Notes under the pieces: generated by a model
Databases searched by the model: none
The model's input: the letters and a program-made list of their open reading frames with translations, nothing else
What the model was told of the DNA's origin: nothing
Translations under genes and position numbers: made by a program
Part shown: positions 25,234 to 35,081 of the stretch, piece after piece
Position numbering within the stretch: the first letter of the stretch is position 1
Layout of the letters: each line of letters opens with the position of its first letter
Assembly (NCBI RefSeq): GCF_900100495.1
Contig: NZ_FNCT01000003.1
Coordinates: 354,295-418,294, forward strand
From: Pseudomonas benzenivorans
GTDB lineage: Bacteria; Pseudomonadota; Gammaproteobacteria; Pseudomonadales; Pseudomonadaceae
DNA: 64,000 bases
Direction of reading: 5' to 3'

Positions 25234-27084
25234 ATGGCAACCTCCTTACCGGCAACCCAACAGGCCGTCGATTCCGCGCCTGACTCCTGGCTGGCGCACG
25301 TCGAGCCCCGCTGTTATCGGCAGGTGCAGCAGCGCGTGGTCGGGCAGCTGCTGCAGACGCTGCTCTACGAACAGGTGCTGGCCTACCGTCAGCAGCCGCT
25401 GGACGACGGGCGGCAGCGCTTCTTGGTGCGCGGCGTCGATGCGCAGCAGGAGTCGGTCGAATACCAGTGCAACGGCTGGCTCAGCACCAGCTTCGAGCTG
25501 ATCCGCCTCGAGCATGCCAGCCTGGAGCGGGTGAACAGTCGCGGCGAGCGCAGCCAGCCACAACTGCACCAGGCGCTGGCGGAGCTCCTCGGCGAATACC
25601 AGGACAGCCCGCAGCTGCCGCGCTTCATCCACGAGCTGGAGCAGACCCTGGTCAAGGACCTGCAGGCGCGCAGCCAGGACTACCGGGCCGCGCAACCTCC
25701 GCATGAGCTGGACGTCGATGCGCTGGAGCGGCACTTCATGGACGCGCACAGCTACCACCCCTGCTACAAGTCGCGCATCGGCTTCTCACTGGCGGACAAC
25801 GCCCGTTTCGGCCCGGAATTCGCCGCGCCAATCGCCGTGGTCTGGCTGGCGCTGGGCAAATCCTGCGCGGCGCTGAAGCACTCGCAGCGCCTGGATTTCG
25901 CCGCCTTCATCCAGCAGGAGGCCGGCGAACTGACTGGGGAGCTGACCCGCCGGGGCCTGGCGGCGGAGGACTACTGGCTGATCCCGGTGCATCCCTGGCA
26001 GTGGCAGAACGTCATCCAGCCCAGCTTCTACCCGGAGCTGTGCCGGGGCGAGCTGATCTACCTGGGCAGCTCGGCGGATCGCTACCTGGCGCAGCAGTCG
26101 ATCCGCACCCTGGCCAACGCCAGTGCCAAGCAGCGGCCCTACGTCAAGCTGGCCATGAGCATGACCAACACCTCCAGCACGCGCATCCTGGCCCGGCACA
26201 CGGTGATGAACGGGCCGCTCATCACCGACTGGCTGCAGCAGCTGATCGCCAGCGACGCCACGGCGCGCGGCCTGGATTTCGTCATCCTCGGCGAGGTGGC
26301 CGGGGTCAGCTTCGACTACGACCAGCTGCCGGCGACGCGCATGCCGCAGCTGTACGGCACCCTCGGGGCGATCTGGCGCGAGAGCCTGCACGCCTACCTG
26401 CGCGAGGACGAGCAGGCGGTGCCGTTCAACGGCCTGAGCCATGTGGAGAACCGCTATGCGCCGGGCGAGCAGCGGCCCTTCATCGACCCCTGGATCGCCC
26501 GCTATGGTCTGGAGGCCTGGACCCGGCAGCTGCTGCAGGTGGCGGTGACGCCGATCATCCACATGCTCTATGCCGAGGGCATCGGCATGGAATCGCACGG
26601 CCAGAACATCGTGCTGATCGTCAAGCAGGGCTGGCCGCAGCGCATCGCCCTCAAGGACTTCCATGACGGCGTGCGCTATTCGCCGGCGCACCTGGCGCGC
26701 CCCGAGCTGTGCCCGAGCCTGGTGCCGCTGCCGGCCAGCCACGCCAAGCTCAACCGCAACTCGTTCATCCTCACCGACGACGTCGATGCGGTACGCGATT
26801 TCTCCTGCGACTGTTTCTTCTTCATCGCCCTGGGCGAGCTGGCGATCTTCCTCGACCAGCAGTATCGGCTGGAGCAGAGCCGCTTCTGGCAGCTGACCGC
26901 CGAGGTCATCCACGCCTACCAGCAGGCCCACCCGCAGCACCGCGAGCGCTACGCGCTGTTCGACGTGTTCGCACCGACCTACGAGGTGGAGGAGCTGACC
27001 AAGCGCCGCCTGCTGGGCGATGGCGAGCGCCGCTTCAAGTCGGTGGCCAATCCGCTGCATCCGTACAGGCCGCACGCATGCTGA
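25234..27084 (+). CDS. acsC: NRPS-independent siderophore synthetase AcsC
   Basis: This 616-residue IucA/IucC-type synthetase is one of three in the pathway. The motifs are HSYHPCYKSRIGFS (about 172-185), HPWQWQNV (about 252-259), KLAMSMTNTSSTRI (about 306-319), EGIGMESHGQNIVLI (about 448-462) and LKDFHDGVRYS. AcsC is reported to couple diaminobutyrate or an ethanolamine unit to the citryl intermediate; the exact order of additions was not derived from this sequence. RBS aagga lies before the ATG. The stop overlaps acsB by 7 bp. Confidence 0.92.
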   Translation: MATSLPATQQAVDSAPDSWLAHVEPRCYRQVQQRVVGQLLQTLLYEQVLAYRQQPLDDGRQRFLVRGVDAQQESVEYQCNGWLSTSFELIRLEHASLERVNSRGERSQPQLHQALAELLGEYQDSPQLPRFIHELEQTLVKDLQARSQDYRAAQPPHELDVDALERHFMDAHSYHPCYKSRIGFSLADNARFGPEFAAPIAVVWLALGKSCAALKHSQRLDFAAFIQQEAGELTGELTRRGLAAEDYWLIPVHPWQWQNVIQPSFYPELCRGELIYLGSSADRYLAQQSIRTLANASAKQRPYVKLAMSMTNTSSTRILARHTVMNGPLITDWLQQLIASDATARGLDFVILGEVAGVSFDYDQLPATRMPQLYGTLGAIWRESLHAYLREDEQAVPFNGLSHVENRYAPGEQRPFIDPWIARYGLEAWTRQLLQVAVTPIIHMLYAEGIGMESHGQNIVLIVKQGWPQRIALKDFHDGVRYSPAHLARPELCPSLVPLPASHAKLNRNSFILTDDVDAVRDFSCDCFFFIALGELAIFLDQQYRLEQSRFWQLTAEVIHAYQQAHPQHRERYALFDVFAPTYEVEELTKRRLLGDGERRFKSVANPLHPYRPHAC

Positions 27085-27851
27085 GAACCAACCAACTCAA
27101 GGCCAAGCTCGACAGCGGCGCAGCCGTCTACGGGCTGATCGGTTCGATCCCTTCGCCGGTGGCCATCGAGCTGATCGCCGAGGCCGGTTTCGACTTCGTG
27201 ATCATCGACATGGAGCACGTGCTGATCAACCCGGAAACCGTGGAGAACATGATTCGCACGGCGGAAAGCTACGCCCTCACGCCGCTGGTGCGGGTCGCCG
27301 ACCTCGACCCGAAGACCCTGCTGCGCCTGCTCGATGGCGGCGCCCAGGGCATCGTCCTGCCGATGATCGAAGACCCCGGGCAACTCGCGGCGGCCATCGC
27401 CGCCTGCAAATACCACCCGCTGGGTTCGCGCAGCCTGAATGCCGGGCGTCCCGGCGCATTCGGCAAGCACAGCCTGGCGCACTACGTCGAGCAGGCCAAC
27501 GCGCAGATCATGGTCGTGGCGATGATCGAAAGCGCCGCAGGCGTGCGCCGCGCCGCCGAGATCGCCGCGGTGCCCGGCCTGGACATGATCCTCGAAGGCG
27601 CGGCCGACCTGTCGCAGTCGCTGGGCATGCCCTGGCGGATCGACCAGCCGGAGGTGCAGCAGGCGCTGCTCGCCACCTGGCAGGCGGCCAGTGCGGCGGG
27701 GGTACCGTACTGCGCCATCGCCCGCCAGCCGGGCGATCAGGCCCGCTGGCAGGCACGCGGGGTAACCAGCTTCGTATTGGGCGACGAACGCGGCATCGCC
27801 TTTCGCGCCCTTCAGGCCAGCTTGGCCGCCACTTCCGCACAAGGACAATGA
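27078..27851 (+). CDS. acsB: HpcH/HpaI-family aldolase AcsB
   Basis: This 257-residue TIM-barrel protein belongs to the HpcH/HpaI (class II pyruvate-dependent aldolase / citrate lyase beta-like) family. Conserved segments include FDFVIIDMEH (about 39-48), GIVLPMIEDP (metal site region, 90-99), MVVAMIESAAG (about 149-159) and ILEGAADLSQSLG (about 174-186), where Glu and Asp can bind the divalent metal. Its step in achromobactin assembly is not established; it may supply an organic acid precursor. It overlaps acsC by 7 bp and lies 4 bp before acsA. Confidence 0.88.
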   Translation: MLRTNQLKAKLDSGAAVYGLIGSIPSPVAIELIAEAGFDFVIIDMEHVLINPETVENMIRTAESYALTPLVRVADLDPKTLLRLLDGGAQGIVLPMIEDPGQLAAAIAACKYHPLGSRSLNAGRPGAFGKHSLAHYVEQANAQIMVVAMIESAAGVRRAAEIAAVPGLDMILEGAADLSQSLGMPWRIDQPEVQQALLATWQAASAAGVPYCAIARQPGDQARWQARGVTSFVLGDERGIAFRALQASLAATSAQGQ

Positions 27852-27855
27852 TCCG

Positions 27856-29724
27856 ATGAACATCACCACCACGGCCGCCGATGCGGTGCTGCAGGACCTG
27901 GTCGATTGCTTGCTGGCCGAGGATTTCTTCGGCAGCGCACCGCTGCAGCTGGTCGAGGCCGCACAGTGGCGGGCGCAGCAGCGGCAGGCGCCGTCGTTCG
28001 GCGAGCTGGGCGCCGAGCCGCGCATCTGGGAATGGTGCTGCGAGCCGCAGGAGCAGCGCTTCATCGTGGTCGCGCTGCGCCCCGGCATCACCCAGCAATG
28101 GGAGAAAGTGCCGGGCACGCCGGTGCTGGCCCGCCAGGACGACAACTGGACCAGGCTGTCGCCCCAGGACTTCATGGCGCTGGTGTTCAAGGGCACCGCC
28201 GAGCGCCACCAGGGCAACGAGAAGGGCCTGGCGCTGTTTCAGGAAGTGCTCGGCATCAGCGTCCGGCAGACCGCGCTGTCGCTGGCGCACCGGGTCGACC
28301 ATGAGGGCTTGCTGGAACAGGACAATGCGGACTTTTTCCTGACCATGGAGCAGTGGGCCTCGCTGCGCGACCGTCCCTATCACCCACTGGCCAAGGCCAA
28401 GCAGGGCCTGAGCGACGCAGAGTACCAGCAGTATCAGGCGGAGTTCGCCCGACCGCTGGCGCTCAACTGGGTGGCGGTGGCCGCCTCCCTGCTGCAATGC
28501 GGCGAGGGCGTCGCCGATCCACGCCGGGCTTGCCCCGCGCGCTACCTGCTGCCGGAAGCGTTGCAGGCCAGCCTGCGCCAGGAGATGCAGGCGCGCGGGA
28601 TTGCCGTGAGCCACGTCGCGCTGCCGGTGCATCCCTGGCAGTTCGACCACGTACTGCAGGCGCAGCTTGGCGGTGCCTTCGCCCGGGGTGACTGCCAGCG
28701 CCTGACGTTCAACGAGGGGCAGTTCTTCGCCACCTCGTCGCTGCGCTCGCTGACCCCGTGCTTCGCCAGCGTCGATTACCTCAAGTTGCCGATGGCCATC
28801 CATTCCCTGGGCGCCTCGCGTTACCTGCCGGCGGTGAAGATGATCAACGGCGGCCTGAGCGAGGCCTTGCTGCGCCAGGCGCTGGGCAAGGATGAAAGAC
28901 TGCGCCAGGCGCTGCACCTGTGCGACGAAGGCAAGTGGTGGGCCTTCATGCCGGCGGACGCCACCCTGTTCGATGAGGCGCCGCGCCACCTCGCGGCCAT
29001 GGTGCGCAGCTATCCGGCGGAGCTGCTGGAGGACGCCGATTGCCGCCTGCTGCCGATGGCCGCGCTGGGCACGCTCTTGCCCGGCAGCGACCGGCACTTC
29101 TTCGACGACTGGCTGCGTTATCGCCAGCTGCCCGCGCAGGTGCCCGCGGTGCTGACGCTGTTCCGCGAGCTGTGCCACAGCTTCTTCGAGATCAACCTGC
29201 GCATGTTCCGCCTCGGCATGCTCGGCGAAGTGCACGGGCAGAATGCCGTGCTGGTGTGGCGGGCCGGGCGCGCCCAGGGCCTGCTGCTGCGCGATCACGA
29301 CTCCTTGCGCATCTTCGTGCCCTGGCTGGAACGCCACGGCATGGCCGATCCGCGCTACCGGCTGAAGCAAGGCCACGCCAACACGCTGTATCACGAGTGC
29401 CCCGAAGACCTGCTGTTCTGGCTGCAGACGCTGGCGATCCAGGTCAATTTCCGCGCGATCATCGATACCCTGGCGCAGGTCTACTCGCTGCCCGTCGCCA
29501 GCTTGTGGGCGACCCTGCGCGAGGTGCTCGATGAACTGATCGAGACCATCGAATTCGCGGACGACGCACGCGTCATGCTCAAACGCCAGCTGTTCGAGGC
29601 AAAGCACTGGCCGCAGAAGCTGCTGCTGACCCCGATGATCGCGCGGGCGGGCGGGCCGGGCAGCATGCCGTTCGGCAAGGGCCAGGTGGTCAACCCCTTC
29701 CACAGGTTGAACCGTGAAGCCTGA
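27856..29724 (+). CDS. acsA: NRPS-independent siderophore synthetase AcsA
   Basis: This 622-residue IucA/IucC-family synthetase is the third of the locus. Family features are LVFKGTAERHQGNEKG (about 111-126), HPWQFDHVL (about 257-265), KLPMAIHSLGASRYLPAVK (about 312-330), LGEVHGQNAVLVWR (about 456-469) and LLRDHDSLRIF. It is assumed to add the last diaminobutyrate or ethanolamine arm in achromobactin. It differs from the other two synthetases by an ERHQGNE segment where AcsD has the HPNHPAPK motif. It overlaps cbrA by 11 bp. Confidence 0.91.
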   Translation: MNITTTAADAVLQDLVDCLLAEDFFGSAPLQLVEAAQWRAQQRQAPSFGELGAEPRIWEWCCEPQEQRFIVVALRPGITQQWEKVPGTPVLARQDDNWTRLSPQDFMALVFKGTAERHQGNEKGLALFQEVLGISVRQTALSLAHRVDHEGLLEQDNADFFLTMEQWASLRDRPYHPLAKAKQGLSDAEYQQYQAEFARPLALNWVAVAASLLQCGEGVADPRRACPARYLLPEALQASLRQEMQARGIAVSHVALPVHPWQFDHVLQAQLGGAFARGDCQRLTFNEGQFFATSSLRSLTPCFASVDYLKLPMAIHSLGASRYLPAVKMINGGLSEALLRQALGKDERLRQALHLCDEGKWWAFMPADATLFDEAPRHLAAMVRSYPAELLEDADCRLLPMAALGTLLPGSDRHFFDDWLRYRQLPAQVPAVLTLFRELCHSFFEINLRMFRLGMLGEVHGQNAVLVWRAGRAQGLLLRDHDSLRIFVPWLERHGMADPRYRLKQGHANTLYHECPEDLLFWLQTLAIQVNFRAIIDTLAQVYSLPVASLWATLREVLDELIETIEFADDARVMLKRQLFEAKHWPQKLLLTPMIARAGGPGSMPFGKGQVVNPFHRLNREA

Positions 29725-30628
29725 CCTGCTGCGGCAACCCTCCAGGCGCACGCTGTTGCGCCTGTCCCTCGGCCTGCTGGCGTTCAGGCCATGGCTGCCG
29801 GCATCGGCGCAGACCCCGGCGCGCGTGGTGACCCTGTTCCAGGGCGCCACCGACAGCGCCGTGGCCCTGGGCGTGACGCCTTGCGGTATCGTCGATTCCT
29901 GGAGCGAGAAACCGACCTATCGCTATCTGCGCCAGGCGTTGGCGCAGGTGCCGCATGTCGGCCTGGAGACCCAGCCGAGCCTGGAGGATATCGTCCTGCT
30001 CGAGCCGGAGCTGATCGTCGCCTCGCGCTTTCGCCATCAGCGCATCGCGCCCCTGCTCGAGCAGATCGCCCCGCTGGTGATGCTGGAGGAGGTCTTCGAG
30101 TTCAAGCAAACCCTGCTGCAGATGGGCGTTGCCCTGCACCGCCAGCGGCAGGCCATGGGGCTTCTGGGGCAATGGCAGCACCGCGTCGCCCAGCTGCGCC
30201 AGCAACTGCAGGCGAAGTTCGCCGGGCACTGGCCGCCCACGGTGTCGGTCCTGGAGATTCGTGACGACCATGTGCGCAGCCACTTGCCGGCCAGCTTCGC
30301 CGGCTCCGTGCTCAACGAACTGGGCTTCAAGTGGAGCGAGGCCAGCCGGGCGGCGCGTGGCGCGTCGCTGAAACTCACCAATAAGGAGAGCCTGCCGGTG
30401 GTCGATGCCGACATCTTCTTCGTCTTCATGCGCGCCGACAACCCGGCCGTGCAGCAGCACTACGCCAGCCTGGTAAGCCACCCGCTGTGGCAGCAGATGC
30501 GCGCCCCGCAGCGCCGGGAGGTATGGCCGGTCGACGGCGTGGCCTGGAGCATGTCGGGCGGTATCCTGGGGGTCAACCTGATGCTCGATGACATTGCCCG
30601 TCTGGCAACGCCGGATGCCCGCTCATGA
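29714..30628 (+). CDS. cbrA: Periplasmic iron-siderophore binding protein CbrA
   Basis: This 304-residue solute-binding protein belongs to the FecB/FhuD-like cluster A-2 group, for ferric achromobactin. The signal sequence carries a twin-arginine-like [15 protein letters not shown] before PASA, so Tat or Sec export is possible; there is no lipobox. The domain runs [17 protein letters not shown] ... [15 protein letters not shown] ... [18 protein letters not shown]. The start is a GTG overlapping acsA. It is coupled to cbrB by a 4-bp overlap. Confidence 0.9.
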   Translation: MKPDLLRQPSRRTLLRLSLGLLAFRPWLPASAQTPARVVTLFQGATDSAVALGVTPCGIVDSWSEKPTYRYLRQALAQVPHVGLETQPSLEDIVLLEPELIVASRFRHQRIAPLLEQIAPLVMLEEVFEFKQTLLQMGVALHRQRQAMGLLGQWQHRVAQLRQQLQAKFAGHWPPTVSVLEIRDDHVRSHLPASFAGSVLNELGFKWSEASRAARGASLKLTNKESLPVVDADIFFVFMRADNPAVQQHYASLVSHPLWQQMRAPQRREVWPVDGVAWSMSGGILGVNLMLDDIARLATPDARS

Positions 30629-31614
30629 GCCACGCGTTGAAACTGTCCCTGGCGGCGGCGCTACTGCTGCTGTGCAGCCTGGCCAGCCTGGCCGTCGGCG
30701 CCAGCTGGGTTGCGCCTTCCCAGGTCGCCGCCGCCTTGCTGCATCCCGACCCGTTGAACGTCAGCCATATCCTGGTGAGCAGCACGCGCCTGGCGCGCAC
30801 CCTGATGGCGATCGCCGTGGGTGCCAGCCTGGCGGTGGCCGGCGCCCTGATGCAGGCGTTGACCCGCAATCCGCTGGCCTCGCCCGGGCTGTTCGGCATC
30901 AATGCCGGGGCGACCTTCTTCATCATCCTGTTTTCCGCATGGTTTTCCCTGTCCTCGCCCGAACACTGGCTGTGGTGCGCCTTCGCCGGCGCCGCGCTGG
31001 CCGGCTGCCTGGTATGGCTGATCGGCAACATGGGCCAGGGCAGTCTCAACCCGCTGCGCATGGTGCTGGCGGGCGCGGCCATGGCCGCCCTGTTCGGCGC
31101 CTTCAGTCAGGCGCTGCTGGTGGTGAACCAGGACGGCCTGGACACCGTGCTGTTCTGGCTGGCCGGTTCGCTGAGCGAACGCAGCCTGGCGCTCGCCGCA
31201 CCCTTGCTGCTGTGTTCCTCGTTGGCCTTGCTCGGGGCGCTGTTGCTGGCCGGACAGGTCAACGTGCTGAATGCGGGGGAGGAGATCGCCACCGGCCTCG
31301 GCCAGCGCACCGGCCTGATCCGCCTGCTGATGAGCGTGCTGATCGTCTGCCTGGCGGGTAGCGCCGTGGCCCTGGCCGGCAGCATCGGCTTCATCGGCCT
31401 GCTGGTGCCGCACATGGTGCGCAGGGGCCTGTCCATAGACCATCGCTGGTTGCTGCCGGGTTGCGCGCTGGTCGGCGCGATCCTGCTGCTGCTGGCCGAT
31501 ACCTTGGCGCGGGTGGTGATCCTGCCGCAGGAGGTGCCGGTGGGAGTGATGACCGCGTTGTTCGGTGCGCCGTTCTTCATCATGCTGGCGCGCCGCGGAG
31601 GTCGTCATGGATAG
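30625..31614 (+). CDS. cbrB: FecCD-family siderophore permease CbrB
   Basis: This 329-residue polytopic permease of the BtuC/FecCD family has about 10 hydrophobic helices. Characteristic segments are [16 protein letters not shown] (about 87-102) and the cytoplasmic coupling region [15 protein letters not shown] (about 254-268). It pairs with CbrC to form the inner-membrane channel. Its end overlaps cbrC by 8 bp. Confidence 0.92.
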   Translation: MSHALKLSLAAALLLLCSLASLAVGASWVAPSQVAAALLHPDPLNVSHILVSSTRLARTLMAIAVGASLAVAGALMQALTRNPLASPGLFGINAGATFFIILFSAWFSLSSPEHWLWCAFAGAALAGCLVWLIGNMGQGSLNPLRMVLAGAAMAALFGAFSQALLVVNQDGLDTVLFWLAGSLSERSLALAAPLLLCSSLALLGALLLAGQVNVLNAGEEIATGLGQRTGLIRLLMSVLIVCLAGSAVALAGSIGFIGLLVPHMVRRGLSIDHRWLLPGCALVGAILLLLADTLARVVILPQEVPVGVMTALFGAPFFIMLARRGGRHG

Positions 31615-32638
31615 GCTGCTGACCCTGCGCGCGGTGGGGTTTTCCCGGCAGCTCGATCTCGCCGCGCTGCTGCGCCTGGGGCTGGCCCTGGCGATTACCC
31701 TGCTGCTGATGCTGGCGTCGCTGTCCCTGGGCAAGGTCAACCTGTCACCGCTGGCGGTGCTGCGCATCCTGTTTGCCGGCGGGGACGCCAGCCTGGTCTT
31801 CATCGTCGAGCAACTGCGCATGCCGCGCATTGCCCTGGCGACGCTGGTCGGCGCCGCCCTGGCGGTGTCCGGGCTGATCTTGCAGAGCATCGTGCGCAAT
31901 CCGCTGGCCTCGCCCGATCTGCTCGGCATCACCAGTGGCGCCAGTGCCGCCGCGGTGCTCTACCTGTCGTTCTGCGCCGCCGCCCTGGGCCCGCAATTCC
32001 TGCCCCTGGCGGCGATGCTCGGCGCGGCCCTGGCGGCCCTGGCCATCTACCTGCTGGCCTGGAAGCAGGGGGCTTCGCCGCTGCGCCTGGTGCTGATCGG
32101 CGTCGGCGTTTCGGCGATGCTGGCGGCCGCGACCACCTTCGTCCTGGTGTTCAGCCCGCTGACCACCACCCTGTCGGCCTATGTCTGGCTGACCGGCAGC
32201 GTGTACGGTGCCAGCTGGCCCGAACCCCGGGCCCTGGCCGGCTGGTTGCTGGCCATCTTGCCGCTGTTACTGCTGCTGGCCCGGCACGTGCGGGTACAGC
32301 AGCTGGACGACGGCCTGGCGCAGGGCATCGGCGTGCGCGTGCAGTGGCTGCGCGCCGGCTTGCTGCTGGTGAGCGTGGCGCTGGCCGGGGCGGCGATCGC
32401 CTGGGGCGGCGCCATGGCCTTCGTCGGCCTGATCGCCCCGCACATCGCCAAGCGTCTGGTCGCGCCCGGCTTCGCCGGCCAGGCGGCGATGGCGGCGCTG
32501 GCCGGGGCGAACCTGGTGATGCTGGCGGATCTGGCTGGGCGCACGCTGTTCCTGCCGCTGGATCTGCCGGCGGGCATCTTCGTCGCGGTGCTGGGCACGC
32601 CGTTCTTTCTTTATCTCCTGATCAAACAGCGTCACTGA
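31607..32638 (+). CDS. cbrC: FecCD-family siderophore permease CbrC
   Basis: This is a 343-residue second permease subunit. It carries [19 protein letters not shown] (about 99-117) and [17 protein letters not shown] (about 268-284), and ends in [15 protein letters not shown], as is typical of FhuB/FecD-type proteins. ATG at 31607 gives [10 protein letters not shown] and overlaps the end of cbrB. Confidence 0.92.
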   Translation: MDRLLTLRAVGFSRQLDLAALLRLGLALAITLLLMLASLSLGKVNLSPLAVLRILFAGGDASLVFIVEQLRMPRIALATLVGAALAVSGLILQSIVRNPLASPDLLGITSGASAAAVLYLSFCAAALGPQFLPLAAMLGAALAALAIYLLAWKQGASPLRLVLIGVGVSAMLAAATTFVLVFSPLTTTLSAYVWLTGSVYGASWPEPRALAGWLLAILPLLLLLARHVRVQQLDDGLAQGIGVRVQWLRAGLLLVSVALAGAAIAWGGAMAFVGLIAPHIAKRLVAPGFAGQAAMAALAGANLVMLADLAGRTLFLPLDLPAGIFVAVLGTPFFLYLLIKQRH

Positions 32639-32650
32639 GGAAACCGACCT

Positions 32651-33442
32651 ATGCCGTCCATTGCAACGCGTGGCCTGAGCCTGAGCTATCAGCGCCAGAC
32701 GATCATCGACGGGCTGGACCTGCAATTGCCCCAGGGCAAGGTGTCGGTGCTGATCGGCAGCAACGGTTGCGGCAAGAGCACCCTGTTGAAATCCTTTGCC
32801 CGCCTGCTGAAACCCTCGCAGGGCACGGTGATCCTCAACGGCGCGGATATCCAGCGCAAACCCACCGCGGCCATCGCCCGGGAGCTGGCGATCCTGCCGC
32901 AGACGCCGGTGGCGCCGGAAGGCATCAGCGTCCGCCAGCTGGTGGCCCTGGGCCGCTACCCCTACCAGAACTGGATGCAGCAGTGGTCGGCGCAGGACGA
33001 GGCGATGGTCGAGCGCGCACTGCTGCAGACCGGCGTGCAGGCGCTGGCGGAGCGGCCGGTGGATGCGCTGTCCGGCGGGCAGCGGCAGCGGGCGTGGATC
33101 GCCATGACCCTGGCGCAGGACACCGATGTCGTCCTGCTCGACGAGCCGACCACCTTCCTCGACCTGGCCCACCAGATCGAGGTGCTCGACTTGCTGCGCG
33201 AGCTCAACCGCTGCGAGGGCAAGACTATCGTCATGGTGCTGCACGACCTCAACCTGGCCTGCCGCTACGCCGACCACATGGTCGCGGTGCATGAACGCGG
33301 CGCCTATGCCCAGGGCCGGCCGGAGGCGATCCTGACCGAGGCCCTGGTCAAGACCGTGTTCGACCTCAACTGCCGGATCGTCCCCGATCCGTTCTTCGGC
33401 ACGCCGCTGTGCATCCCGTTCGGCCGGGAACTGCCGCAATGA
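32651..33442 (+). CDS. cbrD: Siderophore ABC transporter ATPase CbrD
   Basis: This 263-residue FepC/FecE-type ATPase has Walker [10 protein letters not shown] (36-44), signature LSGGQRQR (140-147), Walker B VVLLDEP (160-166) and an H-loop His at 198. It energises CbrB/CbrC. The start lies 12 bp after cbrC. Its stop overlaps the next gene (ATGA), which ties the FhuF-like reductase to the uptake operon. Confidence 0.95.
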   Translation: MPSIATRGLSLSYQRQTIIDGLDLQLPQGKVSVLIGSNGCGKSTLLKSFARLLKPSQGTVILNGADIQRKPTAAIARELAILPQTPVAPEGISVRQLVALGRYPYQNWMQQWSAQDEAMVERALLQTGVQALAERPVDALSGGQRQRAWIAMTLAQDTDVVLLDEPTTFLDLAHQIEVLDLLRELNRCEGKTIVMVLHDLNLACRYADHMVAVHERGAYAQGRPEAILTEALVKTVFDLNCRIVPDPFFGTPLCIPFGRELPQ

Positions 33443-34221
33443 GCCCGGCCTGCGCCTTCACCCAGGAGGAATGGGCGGCGCTCAGCGGAGCGTTGCGCCT
33501 GCGGACCTTCGCCGAGCGCGATGCGCCACGCTGCCTGGCGGCCGCCGAGCTGTTGCAGGAGCAGGTGTGCGCGCGGCTGCTGGAGCGGCTGACGCCGGTG
33601 ATCGGCTCGCCGTCGCCGGCGGTCACCGCCTCGCTGCTGGGCAAGCGCCTGTCGTTCCTCGCCACCGGCGCCTGTCTGTACGCCATGTCGGTGTACGACA
33701 AGGGGCTGCTGCTGTCGCTGGACAACACCCTGGTCGAGTATGGCCACGACGCGGGTCTGTGGACCTCCTCGCTGCCGCTGCAGCAGCCCCAGCCGTTCGC
33801 CTATGCCGCCGGCGAGCGCGAGGCCTGGCGCGCAAGGATAGTCGCCACGCTGTTCGCCGGGCTGCTGCAACCGCTGTGGCAGACCTTCGCCCGGGTCAGC
33901 GGCGTTTCCGTGCGGATCCTCTGGGACAACACCGCGGTGCGGGTCTATTCGCTGTACGAGAAACGCATGGCGAAGATCGAGTCGGCGGCGCTACGCCAGC
34001 GCTGCGAGGCGGACTTCGCCTGGCTACTGGACGCGGCGCCGCCGGCCTTGTTCGGCCTCGACTTCAACCCGCTGCGGCACTTCCGCCGGCCCCTGACGCC
34101 GGTCGACGATGGCCAGCGCAGCGTACGCTTCCGCCGCACCTGCTGCTTCTACTACCAGGCCTCCGAGCCCGTCGAATACTGCTCGGTCTGCCCCTTGTTG
34201 CGTCCGAGGAAGTGCCGATGA
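33439..34221 (+). CDS. FhuF-like siderophore-iron reductase
   Basis: This 260-residue protein resembles FhuF-type ferric-siderophore reductases. The C-terminal cysteine cluster is CC-x11-C-x2-C (about residues 234-250), which in FhuF binds a [2Fe-2S] centre; E. coli FhuF has ten residues in the spacer, one fewer. The N-terminal part carries the usual [23 protein letters not shown] and [17 protein letters not shown] segments. It would release iron from imported ferric achromobactin in the cytoplasm. It overlaps cbrD by 4 bp and the next gene by 4 bp. I do not recall it as part of the Dickeya acs-cbr locus. Confidence 0.85.
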   Translation: MSPACAFTQEEWAALSGALRLRTFAERDAPRCLAAAELLQEQVCARLLERLTPVIGSPSPAVTASLLGKRLSFLATGACLYAMSVYDKGLLLSLDNTLVEYGHDAGLWTSSLPLQQPQPFAYAAGEREAWRARIVATLFAGLLQPLWQTFARVSGVSVRILWDNTAVRVYSLYEKRMAKIESAALRQRCEADFAWLLDAAPPALFGLDFNPLRHFRRPLTPVDDGQRSVRFRRTCCFYYQASEPVEYCSVCPLLRPRKCR

Positions 34222-34850
34222 CTCAGCGGATTGCCGCGCGCCGGCCGGGCGTCGGCAACGAGCTGCTGCAGGCCTATCGCGGCATTGCCAGCTCGACCAT
34301 CGGCCATCTGAGCGACAGCGGCTACCTGCGCGGGATCCGGCCGCTGTTCGACGACATCCGCATGCTCGGCAGCGTGGTCACCGTCAAGGTGTTCACCCCG
34401 GACGGCAGCGTCATCCGCGAAGCGTTGCTGGCCAGCGAGCCGGGCGACGTGCTGGTCATCGAGTGCGTCGGCGATGACGACTGCGCCTGCTGGGGCGAGC
34501 TGCGCACTCTGGCCGGCCTGGTCAAGGGGCTGGCCGGGGTGGTGGTGGCGGGGCCGGTCACCGATGTCGGCGCCTTGCGTCGGCACCGGCTGCCGCTGTT
34601 CTGCCGGGGCGCCAGCGCCTTCACCACGCGCAGCCTGGGATTGGCAGGGGAAGTCAACCTGCCGGTCGAGGTCGGCGGGGTCCGGGTACAGCCGGGGGAC
34701 CTGGCCATCGGCGACGATGACGGTGTGTTCATCCTCGGGGCGCAGCAAGCGGAGGAGTTGCTGCCCGCTCTGCTGGCCAAGGAGCGGGCGGACCAGTTGC
34801 GCCGGGAGGAACTGCTGCACAGGCTGGCCGCGTGCCGCCTCCTGGGTTAG
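34218..34850 (+). CDS. RraA-fold (HMG/CHA aldolase-like) protein ending the siderophore operon
   Basis: This 210-residue protein matches the RraA / 4-hydroxy-4-methyl-2-oxoglutarate aldolase fold, with IASSTIGHLSDSGYLRGIRPL at the start (about 21-41), GDVLVIECVGDDDCACWGEL (about 76-95) and VVVAGPVTDVGALRRHRLPLF. In active aldolases the last segment reads G-x-x-R-D; here Arg is Thr (PVTD), so the pyruvate-binding Arg appears to be missing. The role is unknown. A link to 2-oxoacid supply or a regulatory function is possible but not shown. Coupling by ATGA to the FhuF-like gene puts it in the siderophore operon. A 131-bp gap follows. Confidence 0.78.
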   Translation: MTQRIAARRPGVGNELLQAYRGIASSTIGHLSDSGYLRGIRPLFDDIRMLGSVVTVKVFTPDGSVIREALLASEPGDVLVIECVGDDDCACWGELRTLAGLVKGLAGVVVAGPVTDVGALRRHRLPLFCRGASAFTTRSLGLAGEVNLPVEVGGVRVQPGDLAIGDDDGVFILGAQQAEELLPALLAKERADQLRREELLHRLAACRLLG

Positions 34851-34982
34851 TCATGCCGGCGGCTTTTCCAGGGGCCGCGACAAACCGTCATCTTGTGTTC
34901 ATCTGCCTGCTCTAGCTTGATTGGCATGCTCCTTGTAGAAGCCTGGGGCGGCAGTCATGCAATCAAGCGGGAGGAAGCAGCG

Positions 34983-35069
34983 ATGGATGACTATCAGGAA
35001 GAGTTGCTCGAGTCGCGCGGCGTCGAGCAGGACCTGCCGGAGTGGGATGAGGACGCCACCGAACTCTAG
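34983..35069 (+). CDS. 28-residue acidic micro-ORF with strong ribosome binding site
   Basis: The frame from ATG 34983 to TAG 35067-35069 encodes 28 residues starting MDDYQEELLE and ending EDATEL, with 13 Asp/Glu and 2 Arg. A near-ideal Shine-Dalgarno (gggaggaa, 34969-34976) is 6 nt upstream. The sequence does not look like a random frame, and I have a vague memory of similar DDYQEELLE peptides in Pseudomonas but cannot name a family. The preceding DNA has a possible weak sigma-54-like pair (tggcat at 34922-34927, ttgta at 34933-34937). It ends 12 bp before the AraC gene, on the opposite strand. Function unknown. Confidence 0.5.
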   Translation: MDDYQEELLESRGVEQDLPEWDEDATEL

Positions 35070-35081
35070 CAGTACAGAGCG

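Noticed and set aside
27078..34850. Toxin-antitoxin or contact-dependent inhibition genes in the siderophore region
   Set aside because: All frames are accounted for by transport, synthesis or metal-related proteins.
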